Source: Latilactobacillus fuchuensis DSM 14340 = JCM 11249 (GTDB lineage Bacteria > Bacillota > Bacilli > Lactobacillales > Lactobacillaceae). Taken from it: 48,496 bases of DNA. Made by a program: the position numbers and the translations under genes. Under the pieces are notes generated by a model that searched no databases, was not told the DNA's origin, and saw nothing but the letters and a program-made list of their open reading frames with translations. Positions within the stretch are counted from its first letter, which is position 1. The number at the start of each line of letters is the position of its first letter. Positions 19,502 through 29,441 of this stretch are shown piece after piece. The stretch lies in contig NZ_BAMJ01000017.1 of the NCBI RefSeq assembly GCF_000615805.1, positions 1 through 48,496 of the forward strand, read 5' to 3'.

Positions 19502-19530
19502 GGAATCGTGTTGACGCACGGTTCCTTTTT
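19502..19530 (+). terminator. terminator after the tiny membrane ORF
   Basis: GGAATCGTG pairs with CACGGTTCC using wobble pairs, followed by a five-T run. From here to 19667 I see only AT-rich sequence without a gene. Confidence 0.7.
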
Positions 19531-19667
19531 GTTGGCTTCATTATAACACCGTGGCTGAGAAGTTTCAATCAACACGACAAACAGCTTTTTTTTGAAGAAT
19601 AATATTCGTTATATTATTATATAGAAGAAAGTGGTTAGCTTTTTGGGGATAATTAGCTTGATTAGTG

Positions 19668-19792
19668 CTCTAAACGCGCTTCTCCATGCAAGTTCTTGTG
19701 CTTAGCTACGTTTCGCAAACAAAGTCCACAACCCGGACTTTATTCACGGAACTAGGCTAATGCTCAGAACTAACCGCATGGATCAGCGCTCT
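19668..19792 (-). repeat. interspersed palindromic repeat, copy 3
   Basis: On the minus strand it starts AGAGCGCTGATCCATGC, has the conserved AGTTCTGAGCATTAGCCTA and TAGCTAAGCACAAGAACT arms around the AAAGTCC/GGACTTT hairpin, and ends GCATGGAGAAGCGCGTTTAG. The outer stem TCCATGC/GCATGGA differs in sequence from the other copies but keeps pairing. The stop codon of the nicotinamidase-like gene (19783-19785) lies inside its first ten bases. Confidence 0.75.
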
Positions 19793-20337
19793 ATCTTTGC
19801 ATTCAAGCTATCCTTAAAATGTGCTAGGGCCCATTCTTGGCCGTTGGGGGTGAAGGTTGCGACGGCTTGTTCGTGGATCGTTAACGGATAGTTTAAGTTA
19901 TAGGCTGACACGGCGGTGTGTAGGACGCAGATGTCGGTGCAGACGCCCGTTAAATGTAAGTCAGTGATGTGGCGTTCGCGTAGGTAATTATCTAAATTCG
20001 TATTGGCAAATGCAGAATAGCGGTTCTTGGCAAAGGCGTAGACGTGCTCGTCATCTTTGTGGGCAGCGTACCAAGTAGCGAGGGGGCCGTAAAATTCGCG
20101 CCCCCAAGTATTAGCTAAGTTATGTGGTGGGAAGAGTTTGGTTTCTGGATGGTGGGGATCGTTAGCCACGTGTAAGTCGGTCGGCAAAATCACGTCGTCG
20201 CCCGCCGATAAAAATTGATCAGCTAGCGTCACGATTGAAGTGGCAATCGCCTGGGCTGGTGCACCGGCCGTTAGCGCGCCGTTGTCGGCGACGAAGTCAT
20301 TTGTATAATCGATGATTAAAAGTGCTTGAGCTACCAT
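19783..20337 (-). CDS. pncA: nicotinamidase-like cysteine hydrolase (isochorismatase family)
   Basis: A 184-residue cytoplasmic hydrolase. The catalytic triad can be assigned as Asp10 (IIDYTNDF), Lys104 (FAKNRYSAF) and Cys137 (TGVCTDICV). The metal-binding Asp-x-His region is LPTDLHVANDPHHPE. This set matches nicotinamidase (nicotinamide to nicotinate, NAD salvage) better than general isochorismatases; the substrate is inferred. GGAGG precedes the ATG. It stands alone on the minus strand between the str and S10 operons. Its last residues (IER) and stop codon are encoded by palindromic repeat copy 3, which suggests that the insertion replaced the original end. Confidence 0.8.
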   Translation of the reverse strand: MVAQALLIIDYTNDFVADNGALTAGAPAQAIATSIVTLADQFLSAGDDVILPTDLHVANDPHHPETKLFPPHNLANTWGREFYGPLATWYAAHKDDEHVYAFAKNRYSAFANTNLDNYLRERHITDLHLTGVCTDICVLHTAVSAYNLNYPLTIHEQAVATFTPNGQEWALAHFKDSLNAKIER

Positions 20338-20466
20338 GTAAAAGCCTCCTAGCGAATATTTAATTGGTCTAAGTGTACCTGAAAAGTAGGGCGAAGGCTA
20401 GCGATAAACCACTATCCGTTTTTATGAAAAGGTTATGAAAAACTTTGATAAATCAGCAAAAAAGGG

Positions 20467-20495
20467 TTGCATAATTTTGGCCCATCTTGTAAGAT
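20467..20495 (+). promoter_or_regulatory. promoter of the S10-spc-alpha operon
   Basis: TTGCAT (20467-20472) and TAAGAT (20490-20495) are separated by 17 bp. It lies about 170 bases before rpsJ. I see no other strong promoter until 31977. Confidence 0.7.
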
Positions 20496-20501
20496 AGATA
20501 A

Positions 20502-20668
20502 GGTGCTATTTCTATAACAGAAGTTTGCGCACGAGGGGGTCGAAAGATTCCTAAGTAGCTAAGATGTGAGAGGTTGCGACACACCCGGCCGCTTTGCCAT
20601 GGGCGGGCGTGCCGGAAAAATTTTCACGGAGCTAGTCTACTTTTAAAATAGACGAAGGAGGGAAAAAC
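20502..20668 (+). ncRNA. S10 operon leader (putative ribosomal-protein-responsive)
   Basis: The leader has a GC-rich stem CCGGC...GCCGG with an inner CCGC/GCGG (20585-20615), followed by AAAAATTTTC. A second small hairpin GTCTA/TAGAC at 20634-20652 stands just before the rpsJ ribosome binding site. Such leaders are bound by L4 or another ribosomal protein in many bacteria (established knowledge); the binding protein here is not known. Confidence 0.5.
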
Positions 20669-20977
20669 ATGGCAAAACAAAAGATTCGTATTCGTTTGAA
20701 AGCATTCGAACACCGTATTTTGGATCAATCAGCTGATAAGATCGTGGAAACAGCAAAGAGAACAGGAGCTTCAATCTCTGGCCCAATCCCATTACCAACT
20801 GAACGGACACTTTATACTGTATTACGTTCACCACATAAACATAAAGATTCTCGTGAACAATTCGAAATGCGTACTCATAAGCGTTTAATCGATATTGTTA
20901 ACCCAACACCTAAGACAGTTGATTCATTGATGAAACTTGACTTACCAAGTGGTGTGGATATCGAAATCAAGCTTTAA
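20669..20977 (+). CDS. rpsJ: 30S ribosomal protein S10 (uS10)
   Basis: A 102-residue protein of the 30S head that also partners NusB in antitermination. [20 protein letters not shown] and the loop [19 protein letters not shown] are fully conserved. It starts at ATG behind GAAGGAGGG. It is the first gene of a 29-gene ribosomal cluster that runs to rplQ, all on the plus strand. Confidence 0.97.
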   Translation: MAKQKIRIRLKAFEHRILDQSADKIVETAKRTGASISGPIPLPTERTLYTVLRSPHKHKDSREQFEMRTHKRLIDIVNPTPKTVDSLMKLDLPSGVDIEIKL

Positions 20978-21014
20978 TAGTTAAATACTAAATCAAAAAA
21001 TTGGAGGTGTTACC

Positions 21015-21647
21015 ATGACCACAAAAGGAATCTTAGGTAAAAAAGTAGGTATGACACAAGTTTTTAACGAAAACGGTGAACTTGTTCCCGTAACAGTTAT
21101 CGAAGCAACACCGAACGTTGTCTTACAAGTTAAGACTAACGAAACAGACGGCTATGAAGCCATCCAAGTCGGTTATCAAGATAAACGTGAAGTCTTGTCA
21201 AACAAACCTGCTAAAGGTCATGTAGCAAAAGCAAATACTACTCCTAAGCGCTTCATTCGAGAATTCAGAGATGTTGCACTAGGAGAGTACGAAGTAGGAA
21301 CAGAAATCAAAGTTGATACTTTCGCAGCCGGCGACGTCGTAGACGCAACTGGTGTAACGAAAGGTCATGGTTTCCAAGGTAACATTAAGAAAGACGGACA
21401 ATCTCGTGGCCCTATGAGTCATGGTTCTCGTTTTCACCGTCGTCCTGGTTCAATGGGTGCCGTTATTAACCGTGTGTTTAAGGGCAAACTATTACCAGGT
21501 CGCATGGGTAACCATCAACGGACTGTTCAAAACTTATTAGTTGTTGGCACAGATGTTGAAAAGAACGTTATCCTTGTTAAGGGTAACGTGCCAGGTGCTA
21601 AAAACTCATTGATTACAATTAAAACAGCTGTTAAAGCTAACAAATAA
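21015..21647 (+). CDS. rplC: 50S ribosomal protein L3 (uL3)
   Basis: A 210-residue early-assembly protein near the peptidyl transferase centre. The start [16 protein letters not shown] and the conserved [15 protein letters not shown] segment are typical; the glutamine methylated in some species lies in the loop after it. TTGGAGGTG precedes the ATG. It lies 37 bp after rpsJ and 23 bp before rplD. Length is normal. Confidence 0.97.
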   Translation: MTTKGILGKKVGMTQVFNENGELVPVTVIEATPNVVLQVKTNETDGYEAIQVGYQDKREVLSNKPAKGHVAKANTTPKRFIREFRDVALGEYEVGTEIKVDTFAAGDVVDATGVTKGHGFQGNIKKDGQSRGPMSHGSRFHRRPGSMGAVINRVFKGKLLPGRMGNHQRTVQNLLVVGTDVEKNVILVKGNVPGAKNSLITIKTAVKANK

Positions 21648-21670
21648 TTCGAGAAGGGAGGATTTAACCA

Positions 21671-22294
21671 ATGGCAAACGTAACATTATTTAAACAAGAT
21701 GGTAGCCAAAACGGAAGCGTCGAATTAAACGACACTATCTGGGCTATCGAACCTAACGAAAACGTTGTGTTTGATGCAATCATCATGCAACGTGCTTCAT
21801 TAAGACAAGGAACACATGCCGTTAAGAACCGTTCTGCAGTTCGCGGTGGTGGTCGTAAACCTTGGCGTCAAAAGGGTACTGGTCGTGCTCGTCAAGGCTC
21901 AATCCGTTCACCACAATGGCGTGGCGGTGGTATCGTCTTCGGACCTACTCCTCGTTCATACAGTTACAAATTACCTCGTAAAGTACGTCGTCTTGCTATC
22001 AAGTCAGTACTTTCACAAAAGGTTATCGATAATGATTTAGTCGTTGTTGATGCATTCAACTTTGATGCACCTAAGACTAAAGAATTCGCAGAAGTACTTA
22101 ACAAATTAGACGTTAATACTAAAGCATTAGTAGTTCTTGAAGAAGGCAATGATTTTGCTGCCCTATCAGCACGCAACTTACCTAACGTAACAGTTGTTCC
22201 CGCTGAAGGTATCAACGTATTAGACGTTGTTGGCAACCAAAAATTAATCCTAACTCAAGCTGCTCTTTCTAAGATTGAGGAGGTGCTTGGATAA
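21671..22294 (+). CDS. rplD: 50S ribosomal protein L4 (uL4)
   Basis: A 207-residue protein whose extended loop ([20 protein letters not shown]) reaches the exit tunnel, where macrolide-resistance changes arise; the loop looks wild type. In many bacteria L4 represses its own operon through the leader upstream of rpsJ. The stop codon overlaps the rplW start by one base (TAATG), so the two are probably translationally coupled. Confidence 0.97.
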   Translation: MANVTLFKQDGSQNGSVELNDTIWAIEPNENVVFDAIIMQRASLRQGTHAVKNRSAVRGGGRKPWRQKGTGRARQGSIRSPQWRGGGIVFGPTPRSYSYKLPRKVRRLAIKSVLSQKVIDNDLVVVDAFNFDAPKTKEFAEVLNKLDVNTKALVVLEEGNDFAALSARNLPNVTVVPAEGINVLDVVGNQKLILTQAALSKIEEVLG

Positions 22295-22578
22295 TGGAAG
22301 CACGCGATGTTATTTTACGCCCAGTAGTTACTGAAGCTTCAATGGCTGCTATGGACGACAAGAAATACACGTTTGATGTTAATGTACATGCTAACAAGAC
22401 ACAAGTACGTTACGCAATCGAAGAAATCTTTGGTGTATCAGTTAAAAACGTGAACATCATGAATGTTCGCGGTAAGTTAAAACGTCAAGGTCGCTATTCT
22501 GGCTATACTAAAAAACGCCGTAAAGCAATCGTTGCCTTAACTGCTGATTCAAAAGAAATCAAGATTTTCGAAGATTAA
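22294..22578 (+). CDS. rplW: 50S ribosomal protein L23 (uL23)
   Basis: A 94-residue protein at the tunnel exit, docking site for SRP and trigger factor. It starts [17 protein letters not shown], and the conserved [20 protein letters not shown] follows. The start codon shares one base with the rplD stop, with GAGGAGG inside rplD as ribosome binding site. Confidence 0.96.
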   Translation: MEARDVILRPVVTEASMAAMDDKKYTFDVNVHANKTQVRYAIEEIFGVSVKNVNIMNVRGKLKRQGRYSGYTKKRRKAIVALTADSKEIKIFED

Positions 22579-22619
22579 TCAACATTAAATTAAAGTAATA
22601 ATTATAGGAGGGAACACAC

Positions 22620-23453
22620 GTGGGAATTATTAAGTACAAACCAACCACAAACGGTCGTCGTAACATGACCAGCTCAGATTTTGCTGAGATTACTAAGACA
22701 ACCCCTGAAAAGACGTTGTTGGAATCCCAAAGCCATACTGCTGGTCGTAATGCGCACGGTCATATCACCGTACGTCATCGTGGCGGTGGTCATAAACAAA
22801 AATATCGTGTTATCGACTTCAAACGGATTAAAGATGGTATCAAAGCGACTGTTAAGTCAATCGAATACGATCCAAACCGTACATCAAATATCGCATTGAT
22901 CCAATACCCAGATGGTATCAAAGCATACATCATCGCCCCTAAAGGCCTTGAAGTAGGCATGATCGTTGAATCTGGTGTGGATGCTGATATTAAAGTTGGT
23001 AATGCATTGCCATTATCTAACATTCCTGATGGGACACTTATCCACAATATCGAATTGAAACCTGGTAAAGGCGGCCAATTGGTTCGTTCAGCTGGTACAT
23101 CAGCTCAATTACTTGGTAAAGAAGGCAAATATGCAATTGTACGTTTGACTTCAGGCGAAACTCGTATGATCCTTGTTACTTGTCGCGCTACAATCGGTAC
23201 TGTTGGTAATGGCCAACATGAATTGATCAAAATTGGTAAAGCCGGCCGTAAACGTTGGATGGGTATCCGTCCTACAGTTCGTGGGTCTGTAATGAATCCT
23301 AACGATCATCCTCATGGTGGTGGTGAAGGTAAAGCACCAATCGGACGTCCTTCTCCTATGTCTCCATGGGGTAAGAAGACGCTTGGTAAGAAAACTCGTA
23401 GTAGTAAGGCTCGTTCAGAGAAACTTATTATTCGTCATCGTAAATCAAGATAA
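22620..23453 (+). CDS. rplB: 50S ribosomal protein L2 (uL2)
   Basis: A 277-residue protein needed for subunit joining and peptidyl transfer. The start is GTG 22620 behind AGGAGGG ([17 protein letters not shown]). The catalytic-region histidine is in [19 protein letters not shown] near the C-terminus. The end, [12 protein letters not shown], is complete. The 84 bp to rpsS contain no obvious element. Confidence 0.97.
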   Translation: MGIIKYKPTTNGRRNMTSSDFAEITKTTPEKTLLESQSHTAGRNAHGHITVRHRGGGHKQKYRVIDFKRIKDGIKATVKSIEYDPNRTSNIALIQYPDGIKAYIIAPKGLEVGMIVESGVDADIKVGNALPLSNIPDGTLIHNIELKPGKGGQLVRSAGTSAQLLGKEGKYAIVRLTSGETRMILVTCRATIGTVGNGQHELIKIGKAGRKRWMGIRPTVRGSVMNPNDHPHGGGEGKAPIGRPSPMSPWGKKTLGKKTRSSKARSEKLIIRHRKSR

Positions 23454-23537
23454 TCAATTTAAATTGAACTTATCGAAAGCCCAAGCGGCTTAAATCAGAT
23501 AAGTCTATCGTACTTTTTATTCGAAGGAGGTTTCATA

Positions 23538-23819
23538 ATGAGTCGTAGTTTGAAAAAAGGCCCTTTCGCTGATGCGCATTTGATGAAAAAAGTCGAAGCA
23601 CAAGCTGATAGCGAAAAGAAACAAGTCATCAAGACTTGGTCTCGTCGCTCGACAATTTTCCCTAGCTTTATTGGCTACACAATCGCTGTATATGATGGAC
23701 GGAAACACGTCCCAGTTTTCATCTCAGACGATATGGTAGGCCATAAATTAGGCGAATTCGTACCAACAAGAACTTTCCATGGTCATGGTACAGACGATAA
23801 GAAAACAACAGCACGCTAG
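23538..23819 (+). CDS. rpsS: 30S ribosomal protein S19 (uS19)
   Basis: A 93-residue protein of the 30S head that contacts the A-site tRNA and the intersubunit bridge. [18 protein letters not shown] and [16 protein letters not shown] are typical. GAAGGAGG precedes the ATG. It is followed after 17 bp by rplV. Confidence 0.97.
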   Translation: MSRSLKKGPFADAHLMKKVEAQADSEKKQVIKTWSRRSTIFPSFIGYTIAVYDGRKHVPVFISDDMVGHKLGEFVPTRTFHGHGTDDKKTTAR

Positions 23820-23836
23820 AAAGGAGGATGAATCCA

Positions 23837-24190
23837 ATGGCAGATCAAATTACTAGTGCAACAGCTAGCGCCAAGTCAGTTCGTATGGCTGCCCGTAAAG
23901 TACGGATGGTTATGGACTTGATTCGCGGTAAGAATGTTGCAGAAGCAATTGCAATTTTAGAATTTACACCAAGAGCTGCTTCTCCAGTTGTGATTAAAGT
24001 TTTGAAGTCAGCAATCGCTAACGCAGAACATAATTACGACTTAGATGCAGAAAACTTGGTTGTTACTGAAGCTTATGCAAACGAAGGACCAACATTGAAA
24101 CGTTTTCGTCCTCGCGCTAAAGGCTCAGCATCACCAATCAACAAACGTACAAGTCACATCACTGTAGTTGTATCAGAAAAAGAAGCATAA
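23837..24190 (+). CDS. rplV: 50S ribosomal protein L22 (uL22)
   Basis: A 117-residue tunnel protein whose beta-hairpin ([20 protein letters not shown]) lines the exit tunnel and looks wild type. I chose the ATG at 23837 ([10 protein letters not shown]) because AAGGAGG ends nine bases before it. An in-frame ATG at 23828 lies almost on the Shine-Dalgarno itself and is unlikely. It is followed 13 bp later by rpsC. Confidence 0.95.
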   Translation: MADQITSATASAKSVRMAARKVRMVMDLIRGKNVAEAIAILEFTPRAASPVVIKVLKSAIANAEHNYDLDAENLVVTEAYANEGPTLKRFRPRAKGSASPINKRTSHITVVVSEKEA

Positions 24191-24203
24191 GGAGGGATAT
24201 CGC

Positions 24204-24863
24204 GTGGGTCAAAAAATTAATCCAACCGGTTTTCGTGTCGGCGTAATCCGTGATTGGGACGCTAAATGGTATGCAGAAAAAGATTTTGCAACATTTTTAC
24301 ATGAAGATCTTAAGATTCGTAAATATATTAACACTAAACTAGCTGACGCTTCCGTCTCTACCATTGAAACGGAACGCGCTGCAAATCGCGTCAACGTTTC
24401 AATCCATACTGCTAAACCTGGTATGGTAATCGGTAAAGGCGGTTCTGAAGTAGAAAATCTACGTAAAGAACTAAATAACTTAACAGGCAAGAAAGTACAC
24501 ATCAACATTGTGGAAATCAAGAAACCTGATTTAGATGCTCACTTAGTCGGCGAAAGTATTGCTCGTCAATTGGAAGCACGTGTTGCTTTCCGTCGTGCAC
24601 AACGCCAAGCTATGCAACGCACTATGCGTTCTGGCGCTAAAGGTATCAAAACTCAAGTCGCTGGTCGTTTGAACGGTGCAGATATGTCACGTATTGAAAC
24701 ACATGCTCAAGGAACTGTTCCTTTGCATACGTTACGTGCTGATATCGACTATTCATGGGACGAAGCCATGACGACTTACGGTAAATTAGGAGTTAAGACT
24801 TGGATTTATCGGGGCGAAATTTTACCCGCTAAAGCTAATAACAATACGAAAGGAGGGAAATAA
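24204..24863 (+). CDS. rpsC: 30S ribosomal protein S3 (uS3)
   Basis: A 219-residue protein at the mRNA entry site. The KH-domain motif [16 protein letters not shown] is present. The start is GTG 24204 ([19 protein letters not shown]) behind AAGGAGGGA; the reading frame stays open upstream inside rplV, but no start there has a ribosome binding site. The C-terminal tail is short (NNNTKGGK). It is two bases from rplP. Confidence 0.95.
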   Translation: MGQKINPTGFRVGVIRDWDAKWYAEKDFATFLHEDLKIRKYINTKLADASVSTIETERAANRVNVSIHTAKPGMVIGKGGSEVENLRKELNNLTGKKVHINIVEIKKPDLDAHLVGESIARQLEARVAFRRAQRQAMQRTMRSGAKGIKTQVAGRLNGADMSRIETHAQGTVPLHTLRADIDYSWDEAMTTYGKLGVKTWIYRGEILPAKANNNTKGGK

Positions 24864-24865
24864 AC

Positions 24866-25300
24866 ATGTTAGTACCTAAACGTGTAAAACATCGTCGCGA
24901 ATTCCGTGGGAAGATGCGCGGTGCTGCTAAAGGTGGCAAAGAAGTCACTTTTGGCGAATACGGTCTACAAGCTTTGGAATCAAGTTGGATTACCAACCGT
25001 CAAATCGAAGCTGCCCGTGTTGCTATGACTCGTTACATGAAACGTGGTGGGAAAGTATGGATCAAAATTTTCCCTCATAAATCATACACTGCAAAAGGTG
25101 TCGGCGTTCGGATGGGTTCAGGTAAAGGTGCTCCTGCAGGTTGGGTTGCCGTTGTAAAACGTGAAAAAATCATGTTTGAAATCGGTGGCGTTTCTGAAGA
25201 AGTAGCTCGCGAAGCATTACGTCTTGCCTCACACAAATTGCCAGTTAAAACTAAGATCGTAAAACGTGAGGAAGTAGGTGGCGAATCTAATGAAGGCTAA
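24866..25300 (+). CDS. rplP: 50S ribosomal protein L16 (uL16)
   Basis: A 144-residue protein near the A-site and the 5S rRNA. It starts [19 protein letters not shown] behind AAAGGAGG located at the end of rpsC. It carries the conserved [14 protein letters not shown] loop. Its last codons overlap the rpmC start, so translation is likely coupled. Confidence 0.96.
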   Translation: MLVPKRVKHRREFRGKMRGAAKGGKEVTFGEYGLQALESSWITNRQIEAARVAMTRYMKRGGKVWIKIFPHKSYTAKGVGVRMGSGKGAPAGWVAVVKREKIMFEIGGVSEEVAREALRLASHKLPVKTKIVKREEVGGESNEG

Positions 25301-25484
25301 TGAAATCAGTGAATTAACCACTGCTGAAATGCTTAAGAAAGAACAAGCTTATAAAGAAGAATTGTTCAATCTTCGTTTCCAACAAGCTACCGGTCAATTA
25401 GAAAATACCGCACGCTTAAAGCAAGTTCGTCAGAACATTGCTCGTATCAAAACTGTTTTACGTCAACAAGAACTTAACAAATAA
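25290..25484 (+). CDS. rpmC: 50S ribosomal protein L29 (uL29)
   Basis: A 64-residue, all-helical protein at the tunnel exit. The ATG at 25290 ([14 protein letters not shown]) is preferred over the in-frame GTG at 25278. The ATG gives the normal family start, and AGGTGG stands nine bases before it. It overlaps rplP by 11 bp. Confidence 0.93.
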   Translation: MKANEISELTTAEMLKKEQAYKEELFNLRFQQATGQLENTARLKQVRQNIARIKTVLRQQELNK

Positions 25485-25507
25485 TAAATGGAAAGGAGCT
25501 ATTTACT

Positions 25508-25774
25508 TTGAGCGAAAGTCGTAACCATCGTAAAGTGTACCAAGGCCGTGTTATTTCTGACAAAATGGAAAAAACAATTACTGTCGTGGTAGAAACTTAT
25601 AAGACACATCCTACTTACGGGAAACGTGTTAAGTATTCTAAAAAATATTATGCACAAGATGACAACAACGAAGCAAAAGTAGGCGATGTCGTACGTATCA
25701 TGGAAACTCGTCCGTTATCTCGTACAAAACGGTTCCGTTTATTAGATGTCGTTGAAAAAGCAGTTATTATCTAA
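25508..25774 (+). CDS. rpsQ: 30S ribosomal protein S17 (uS17)
   Basis: An 88-residue OB-fold protein that binds 16S helix 11. It starts at TTG 25508 behind GAAAGGAG ([20 protein letters not shown]). The [16 protein letters not shown] loop and the [18 protein letters not shown] end are intact. It lies 23 bp after rpmC. Confidence 0.95.
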   Translation: MSESRNHRKVYQGRVISDKMEKTITVVVETYKTHPTYGKRVKYSKKYYAQDDNNEAKVGDVVRIMETRPLSRTKRFRLLDVVEKAVII

Positions 25775-25812
25775 ATCGTTACTTAAACTAAGTGACGGAA
25801 GGAGGACCTATA

Positions 25813-26181
25813 GTGATTCAAACAGAAAGTCGTCTTAGAGTTGCTGATAACTCCGGTGCCCGTGAAATTTTAACCATTAAAGTTTTGGGTGGTTCAGGTC
25901 GTAAGACTGCCAATATCGGTGATGTTATCGTCGCAACAATTAAACAAGCAACACCAGGTGGCGTTGTCAAAAAAGGTGAAGTTGTCAAGGCTGTTATCGT
26001 TCGTACTAAGTCAGGGGCTCGTCGTGTAGACGGTTCTTACATCAAGTTCGACGAAAACGCTGCTGTTATCATCAATGATGATAAGACTCCTAAAGGAACA
26101 CGTATCTTTGGACCAGTTGCACGTGAATTACGTGACAATGATTTCATGAAGATCGTTTCCCTAGCGCCTGAAGTTCTATAA
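25813..26181 (+). CDS. rplN: 50S ribosomal protein L14 (uL14)
   Basis: A 122-residue protein of an intersubunit bridge and the binding site of silencing factor RsfS. The start is GTG 25813 ([20 protein letters not shown]) with GGAGG 12 bases upstream. An in-frame ATG at 25792 would place the Shine-Dalgarno inside the coding region and is rejected. The end, [12 protein letters not shown], is complete. Confidence 0.95.
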   Translation: MIQTESRLRVADNSGAREILTIKVLGGSGRKTANIGDVIVATIKQATPGGVVKKGEVVKAVIVRTKSGARRVDGSYIKFDENAAVIINDDKTPKGTRIFGPVARELRDNDFMKIVSLAPEVL

Positions 26182-26210
26182 TTGCAGACTACAAAGGAGG
26201 TGCGTATATC

Positions 26211-26522
26211 ATGTTTGTTAAAACTGGTGATAAAGTAAAAGTAATCAGCGGTAAAGATAAAGGTAAAGAAGGTACCATCATCAAAGCAATGCCTAAAGAT
26301 GGCCGTGTTATTGTTGAAGGTATCAATACCGTTAAAAAGCACGTTAAGCCAAATGCTCAAAATCCTAATGGTGGGATTGTTGATACAGCGGCTAGCATCA
26401 ACGTGTCAAACGTTATGCTAATTGATCCATCTACTAACGAAGCAACTCGTGTTGGCTTTAAAGTAATTGATGGTAAAAAAGTACGCGTGTCAAAGAAAAC
26501 TGGAGAATCAATCGATAAATAA
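26211..26522 (+). CDS. rplX: 50S ribosomal protein L24 (uL24)
   Basis: A 103-residue assembly-initiator protein with a KOW motif ([20 protein letters not shown]). AAAGGAGG precedes the ATG. The C-terminus is complete at the family's usual length. It is followed by rplE after 28 bp. Confidence 0.96.
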   Translation: MFVKTGDKVKVISGKDKGKEGTIIKAMPKDGRVIVEGINTVKKHVKPNAQNPNGGIVDTAASINVSNVMLIDPSTNEATRVGFKVIDGKKVRVSKKTGESIDK

Positions 26523-26550
26523 TCTTTTGGGGAAAGGAGGCACTTTTTAC

Positions 26551-27093
26551 ATGACTAACCGTTTAAAAGAAAAATATGTTAAAGAAATGACACCAGCATT
26601 AATTGAAAAGTTTAATTACACTTCAAGCATGCAAGTACCTAAGATCGAAAAGATCGTACTTAACATGGGTGTTGGTGATGCCGTTTCTAACGCTAAGAAC
26701 TTAGACAAGGCTGTTGAAGAATTAGCTTTGATTGCAGGTCAAAAACCTTTAATCACTAAAGCTAAAAAATCAATCGCCGGCTTCCGTTTACGTGAAGGTA
26801 TGCCAATCGGCGCCAAAGTTACATTACGTGGCGAAAGAATGTACGATTTCTTAGATAAATTAGTTAACGTATCTTTACCTCGTGTTCGTGATTTTCACGG
26901 TGTTAGCGCAAAATCATTTGATGGTCGCGGTAATTATACATTAGGTGTACGCGAACAATTGATCTTCCCTGAAATCGATTATGATAAGGTAGATCGCGTT
27001 CGTGGTTTGGATGTTGTTATTGTAACAACTTCAAACACTGATGAAGAAGCACGCGAATTGTTAACACAATTCGGCATGCCATTCAAAAAATAA
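26551..27093 (+). CDS. rplE: 50S ribosomal protein L5 (uL5)
   Basis: A 180-residue 5S rRNA-binding protein of the central protuberance. The ATG at 26551 ([20 protein letters not shown]) follows AAAGGAGG. The frame is open upstream across the end of rplX, but only this start has a ribosome binding site. It ends in [15 protein letters not shown] at the usual length. Confidence 0.95.
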   Translation: MTNRLKEKYVKEMTPALIEKFNYTSSMQVPKIEKIVLNMGVGDAVSNAKNLDKAVEELALIAGQKPLITKAKKSIAGFRLREGMPIGAKVTLRGERMYDFLDKLVNVSLPRVRDFHGVSAKSFDGRGNYTLGVREQLIFPEIDYDKVDRVRGLDVVIVTTSNTDEEARELLTQFGMPFKK

Positions 27094-27110
27094 TAAGGGA
27101 GGTCAATTTC

Positions 27111-27296
27111 TTGGCTAAAAAATCTTTAGTTGTTAAGAATCATCGTCCAGCAAAATTTTCAACACAAGAATATACTCGTTGCGAACAATGTGGACGACCA
27201 CATTCAGTTTATCGTAAGTTTAAGCTTTGCCGGATTTGCCTCCGTGAATTAGCTCATAAGGGCCAAATTCCAGGCATGAAAAAAGCAAGCTGGTAA
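27111..27296 (+). CDS. rpsZ: 30S ribosomal protein S14, zinc-binding type (uS14)
   Basis: A 61-residue type Z S14 with a zinc ribbon: Cys24-x2-Cys27 and Cys40-x2-Cys43. The start is TTG 27111 behind AGGGAGG ([16 protein letters not shown]). A zinc-free, longer S14 often exists elsewhere in lactobacilli for zinc starvation. It is named rpsZ or rpsN in different annotations. Confidence 0.95.
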   Translation: MAKKSLVVKNHRPAKFSTQEYTRCEQCGRPHSVYRKFKLCRICLRELAHKGQIPGMKKASW

Positions 27297-27329
27297 TCAT
27301 AAAGATTCAATAAAGGAGGTTAATTCCAC

Positions 27330-27727
27330 ATGGTCATGACAGATCCAATCGCAGACTATCTAACTCGTATCCGTAACGCTAACATGGTACGGCATGAGTC
27401 TTTAGAAGTACCTGCTTCACGCATGAAGAAAGAAATTTCTGAAATCTTAAAACGCGAAGGTTTCATTCGCGACTACGAAGTCATTGAAGACGACAAACAA
27501 GGTATCATCCGTGTATTCTTGAAGTATGGTAAGAATAACGAACGTGTTATCTCTGGTTTGAAACGTATCTCAAAACCTGGCTTACGTAACTATGTCAAAG
27601 CTACCGAAGTACCTAAGGTATTGAACGGTTTAGGCATTGCTATTATTTCAACAAGCAACGGCGTCGTAACAGACAAAGAAGCTCGCGAAAAAGCTGCCGG
27701 CGGCGAAGTCTCGCATACGTATGGTAA
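27330..27727 (+). CDS. rpsH: 30S ribosomal protein S8 (one-base frameshift near the end)
   Basis: A 16S rRNA-binding protein that represses the spc operon in E. coli. [20 protein letters not shown] follows AAGGAGG. As assembled the frame ends 11 residues too late ([16 protein letters not shown]) and overlaps rplF. Adding one C at about 27710 restores the universal end GGEVLAYVW, with the stop at 27725-27727 and a length of 132 residues. The gene is essential and the loss is in a CC pair, so this is most likely a sequencing error. Confidence 0.9.
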
Positions 27728-27757
27728 TCAAACTTTAAAACAAGGAGGTGTCGTAAC

Positions 27758-28291
27758 GTGAGTCGTATCGGATTAAAAGTAATCGAAGTCCCAGCTGGTG
27801 TTACTGTTACTAAAGACAGTGAAAACAACATCACAGTTAAGGGTCCTAAAGGTGAACTAACACGTCATTTCAATCCAATCATTGAAATGCACGAAGAAGG
27901 CAACCTTATCAACTTTACACGTAGCAAAGATAGCGATCGTGCAATGCACGGCACTATGCGCGCTAACTTAAACAACATGATTTTGGGTGTTACAGAAGGT
28001 TTCAGCAAGACATTGGATCTAATCGGTGTTGGTTACCGTACCCAATTAAAAGGTAAGACATTAGTATTAAACGTTGGCTACTCTCATCCAGTAGAAATGG
28101 AAGCACCAGAAGGTGTTAACATTGAAGTCCCAGCGAATACGAAGATCATTATTAGCGGTATTAGCAAACAACAAGTTGGCCAATTCGCAGCTATTATTCG
28201 TGATGTTCGTCCTCCAGAACCTTATAAAGGCAAGGGTATTCGTTATACAGACGAAATTGTCCGCCGTAAAGAAGGTAAAACTGGTAAATAA
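27758..28291 (+). CDS. rplF: 50S ribosomal protein L6 (uL6)
   Basis: A 177-residue protein near the factor-binding site. It starts at GTG 27758 behind AAGGAGGTG ([19 protein letters not shown]) and ends with the conserved [20 protein letters not shown]. It belongs to the spc part of the operon, 31 bases after the corrected rpsH stop. Confidence 0.96.
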   Translation: MSRIGLKVIEVPAGVTVTKDSENNITVKGPKGELTRHFNPIIEMHEEGNLINFTRSKDSDRAMHGTMRANLNNMILGVTEGFSKTLDLIGVGYRTQLKGKTLVLNVGYSHPVEMEAPEGVNIEVPANTKIIISGISKQQVGQFAAIIRDVRPPEPYKGKGIRYTDEIVRRKEGKTGK

Positions 28292-28331
28292 AGCAGCGTA
28301 AGTTGCTAAATATACTTAAGAGGTGAAAATT

Positions 28332-28691
28332 GTGATTACTAAACCAGACAAGAATAAGACTCGTCAAAAACGCCATACGCGCGTTCGCGGCAAGATCTCT
28401 GGTACTGCTGACTGCCCACGCTTGAACGTGTTCCGTTCTAACAAAAACATCTACGCTCAATTAATTGATGACGTAGCGGGTGTGACGCTAGCAAGTGCCT
28501 CAACATTAGATAAAGAAGTAAAAGCAGAAGGAACTAAAAGCGAACAAGCTACCCAAGTTGGTACTTTAGTTGCACAACGTGCAGTTAAAGCTGGCCACAA
28601 AGTGGTTGTCTTTGATCGTGGCGGTTACCTATATCACGGCCGTATCGAAGCATTAGCTAATGCTGCTCGTGAAAACGGACTAGAATTCTAA
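28332..28691 (+). CDS. rplR: 50S ribosomal protein L18 (uL18)
   Basis: A 119-residue 5S rRNA-binding protein. GTG 28332 ([19 protein letters not shown]) is preferred because AGAGGTG ends about seven bases before it. The GTG at 28323 overlaps that site. The conserved end [19 protein letters not shown] is complete. Confidence 0.93.
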   Translation: MITKPDKNKTRQKRHTRVRGKISGTADCPRLNVFRSNKNIYAQLIDDVAGVTLASASTLDKEVKAEGTKSEQATQVGTLVAQRAVKAGHKVVVFDRGGYLYHGRIEALANAARENGLEF

Positions 28692-28709
28692 TAAGGAGGA
28701 AAACCATTT

Positions 28710-29210
28710 ATGACTTACATTGATCCAACTCATTTAGATTTAGAAGATCGCGTTGTATCAATCAACCGTGTTACAAAAGTTGTTAAAGGTGGACGTCGTC
28801 TACGTTTCGCAGCTATTGTAATCGTTGGTGATAAAGACGGTCACGTTGGTTTTGGGACTGGTAAAGCTCAAGAAGTTCCCGAAGCTATTCGTAAAGCTGT
28901 TGAAGATGCTAAAAAGAATCTTATCAGCGTTCCTAAAGTTGGGACAACATTACCTCATGAAGTTATCGGTCACTTTGGCGCTGGTCGTGTCTTGTTAAAA
29001 CCAGCCGTTGAAGGTTCTGGTATCGCAGCTGGTGGTGCTGTTCGTGCCGTCATGGAATTAGCAGGAGTCGATGATGTGACAAGTAAAACATTAGGTAGCA
29101 AAACTGCTATCAACGTTATTCGTGCCACAATTGACGGTTTAACTCGTATGAAGACTGCTGAACAATTTGCAGAATTACGTAACATATCTGTTGAAAGCTT
29201 ACAAAACTAG
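28710..29210 (+). CDS. rpsE: 30S ribosomal protein S5 (uS5)
   Basis: A 166-residue protein involved in decoding fidelity and helicase activity at the mRNA entry. [21 protein letters not shown] is the spectinomycin loop region and looks wild type. The GxGxAxExPxAI-type segment [15 protein letters not shown] follows. AAGGAGG precedes the ATG. Confidence 0.97.
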   Translation: MTYIDPTHLDLEDRVVSINRVTKVVKGGRRLRFAAIVIVGDKDGHVGFGTGKAQEVPEAIRKAVEDAKKNLISVPKVGTTLPHEVIGHFGAGRVLLKPAVEGSGIAAGGAVRAVMELAGVDDVTSKTLGSKTAINVIRATIDGLTRMKTAEQFAELRNISVESLQN

Positions 29211-29223
29211 GAGGATATTGAAC

Positions 29224-29409
29224 ATGGCTCAATTAAAGATTACTTTAAGAAAAAGTGCTGCTCATCGTCTTCCAGAACAACGTAAAATGGTCAAAGAATT
29301 TGGCTTGAACCGAGTGAATAGTTCTGTAATCAAACCAGATGATGCTGCAACTCGCGGTGTGATTTTTAAACTCGCACATTTAGTAACAGTCGAAGAAATT
29401 AAAGATTAA
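29224..29409 (+). CDS. rpmD: 50S ribosomal protein L30 (uL30)
   Basis: A 61-residue protein. The ATG at 29224 ([20 protein letters not shown]) sits behind TAGGAGG, which overlaps the rpsE stop. The upstream open frame inside rpsE is not used. The length is right for bacteria. Confidence 0.94.
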   Translation: MAQLKITLRKSAAHRLPEQRKMVKEFGLNRVNSSVIKPDDAATRGVIFKLAHLVTVEEIKD

Positions 29410-29441
29410 TTTCAACATAACTTGCAAGGAGGTGCGCACAC

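Noticed and set aside
27728-27761. Eleven-residue extension of S8 overlapping rplF
   Set aside because: Restoring one C gives the universal GGEVLAYVW end; the extension is a frameshift product.
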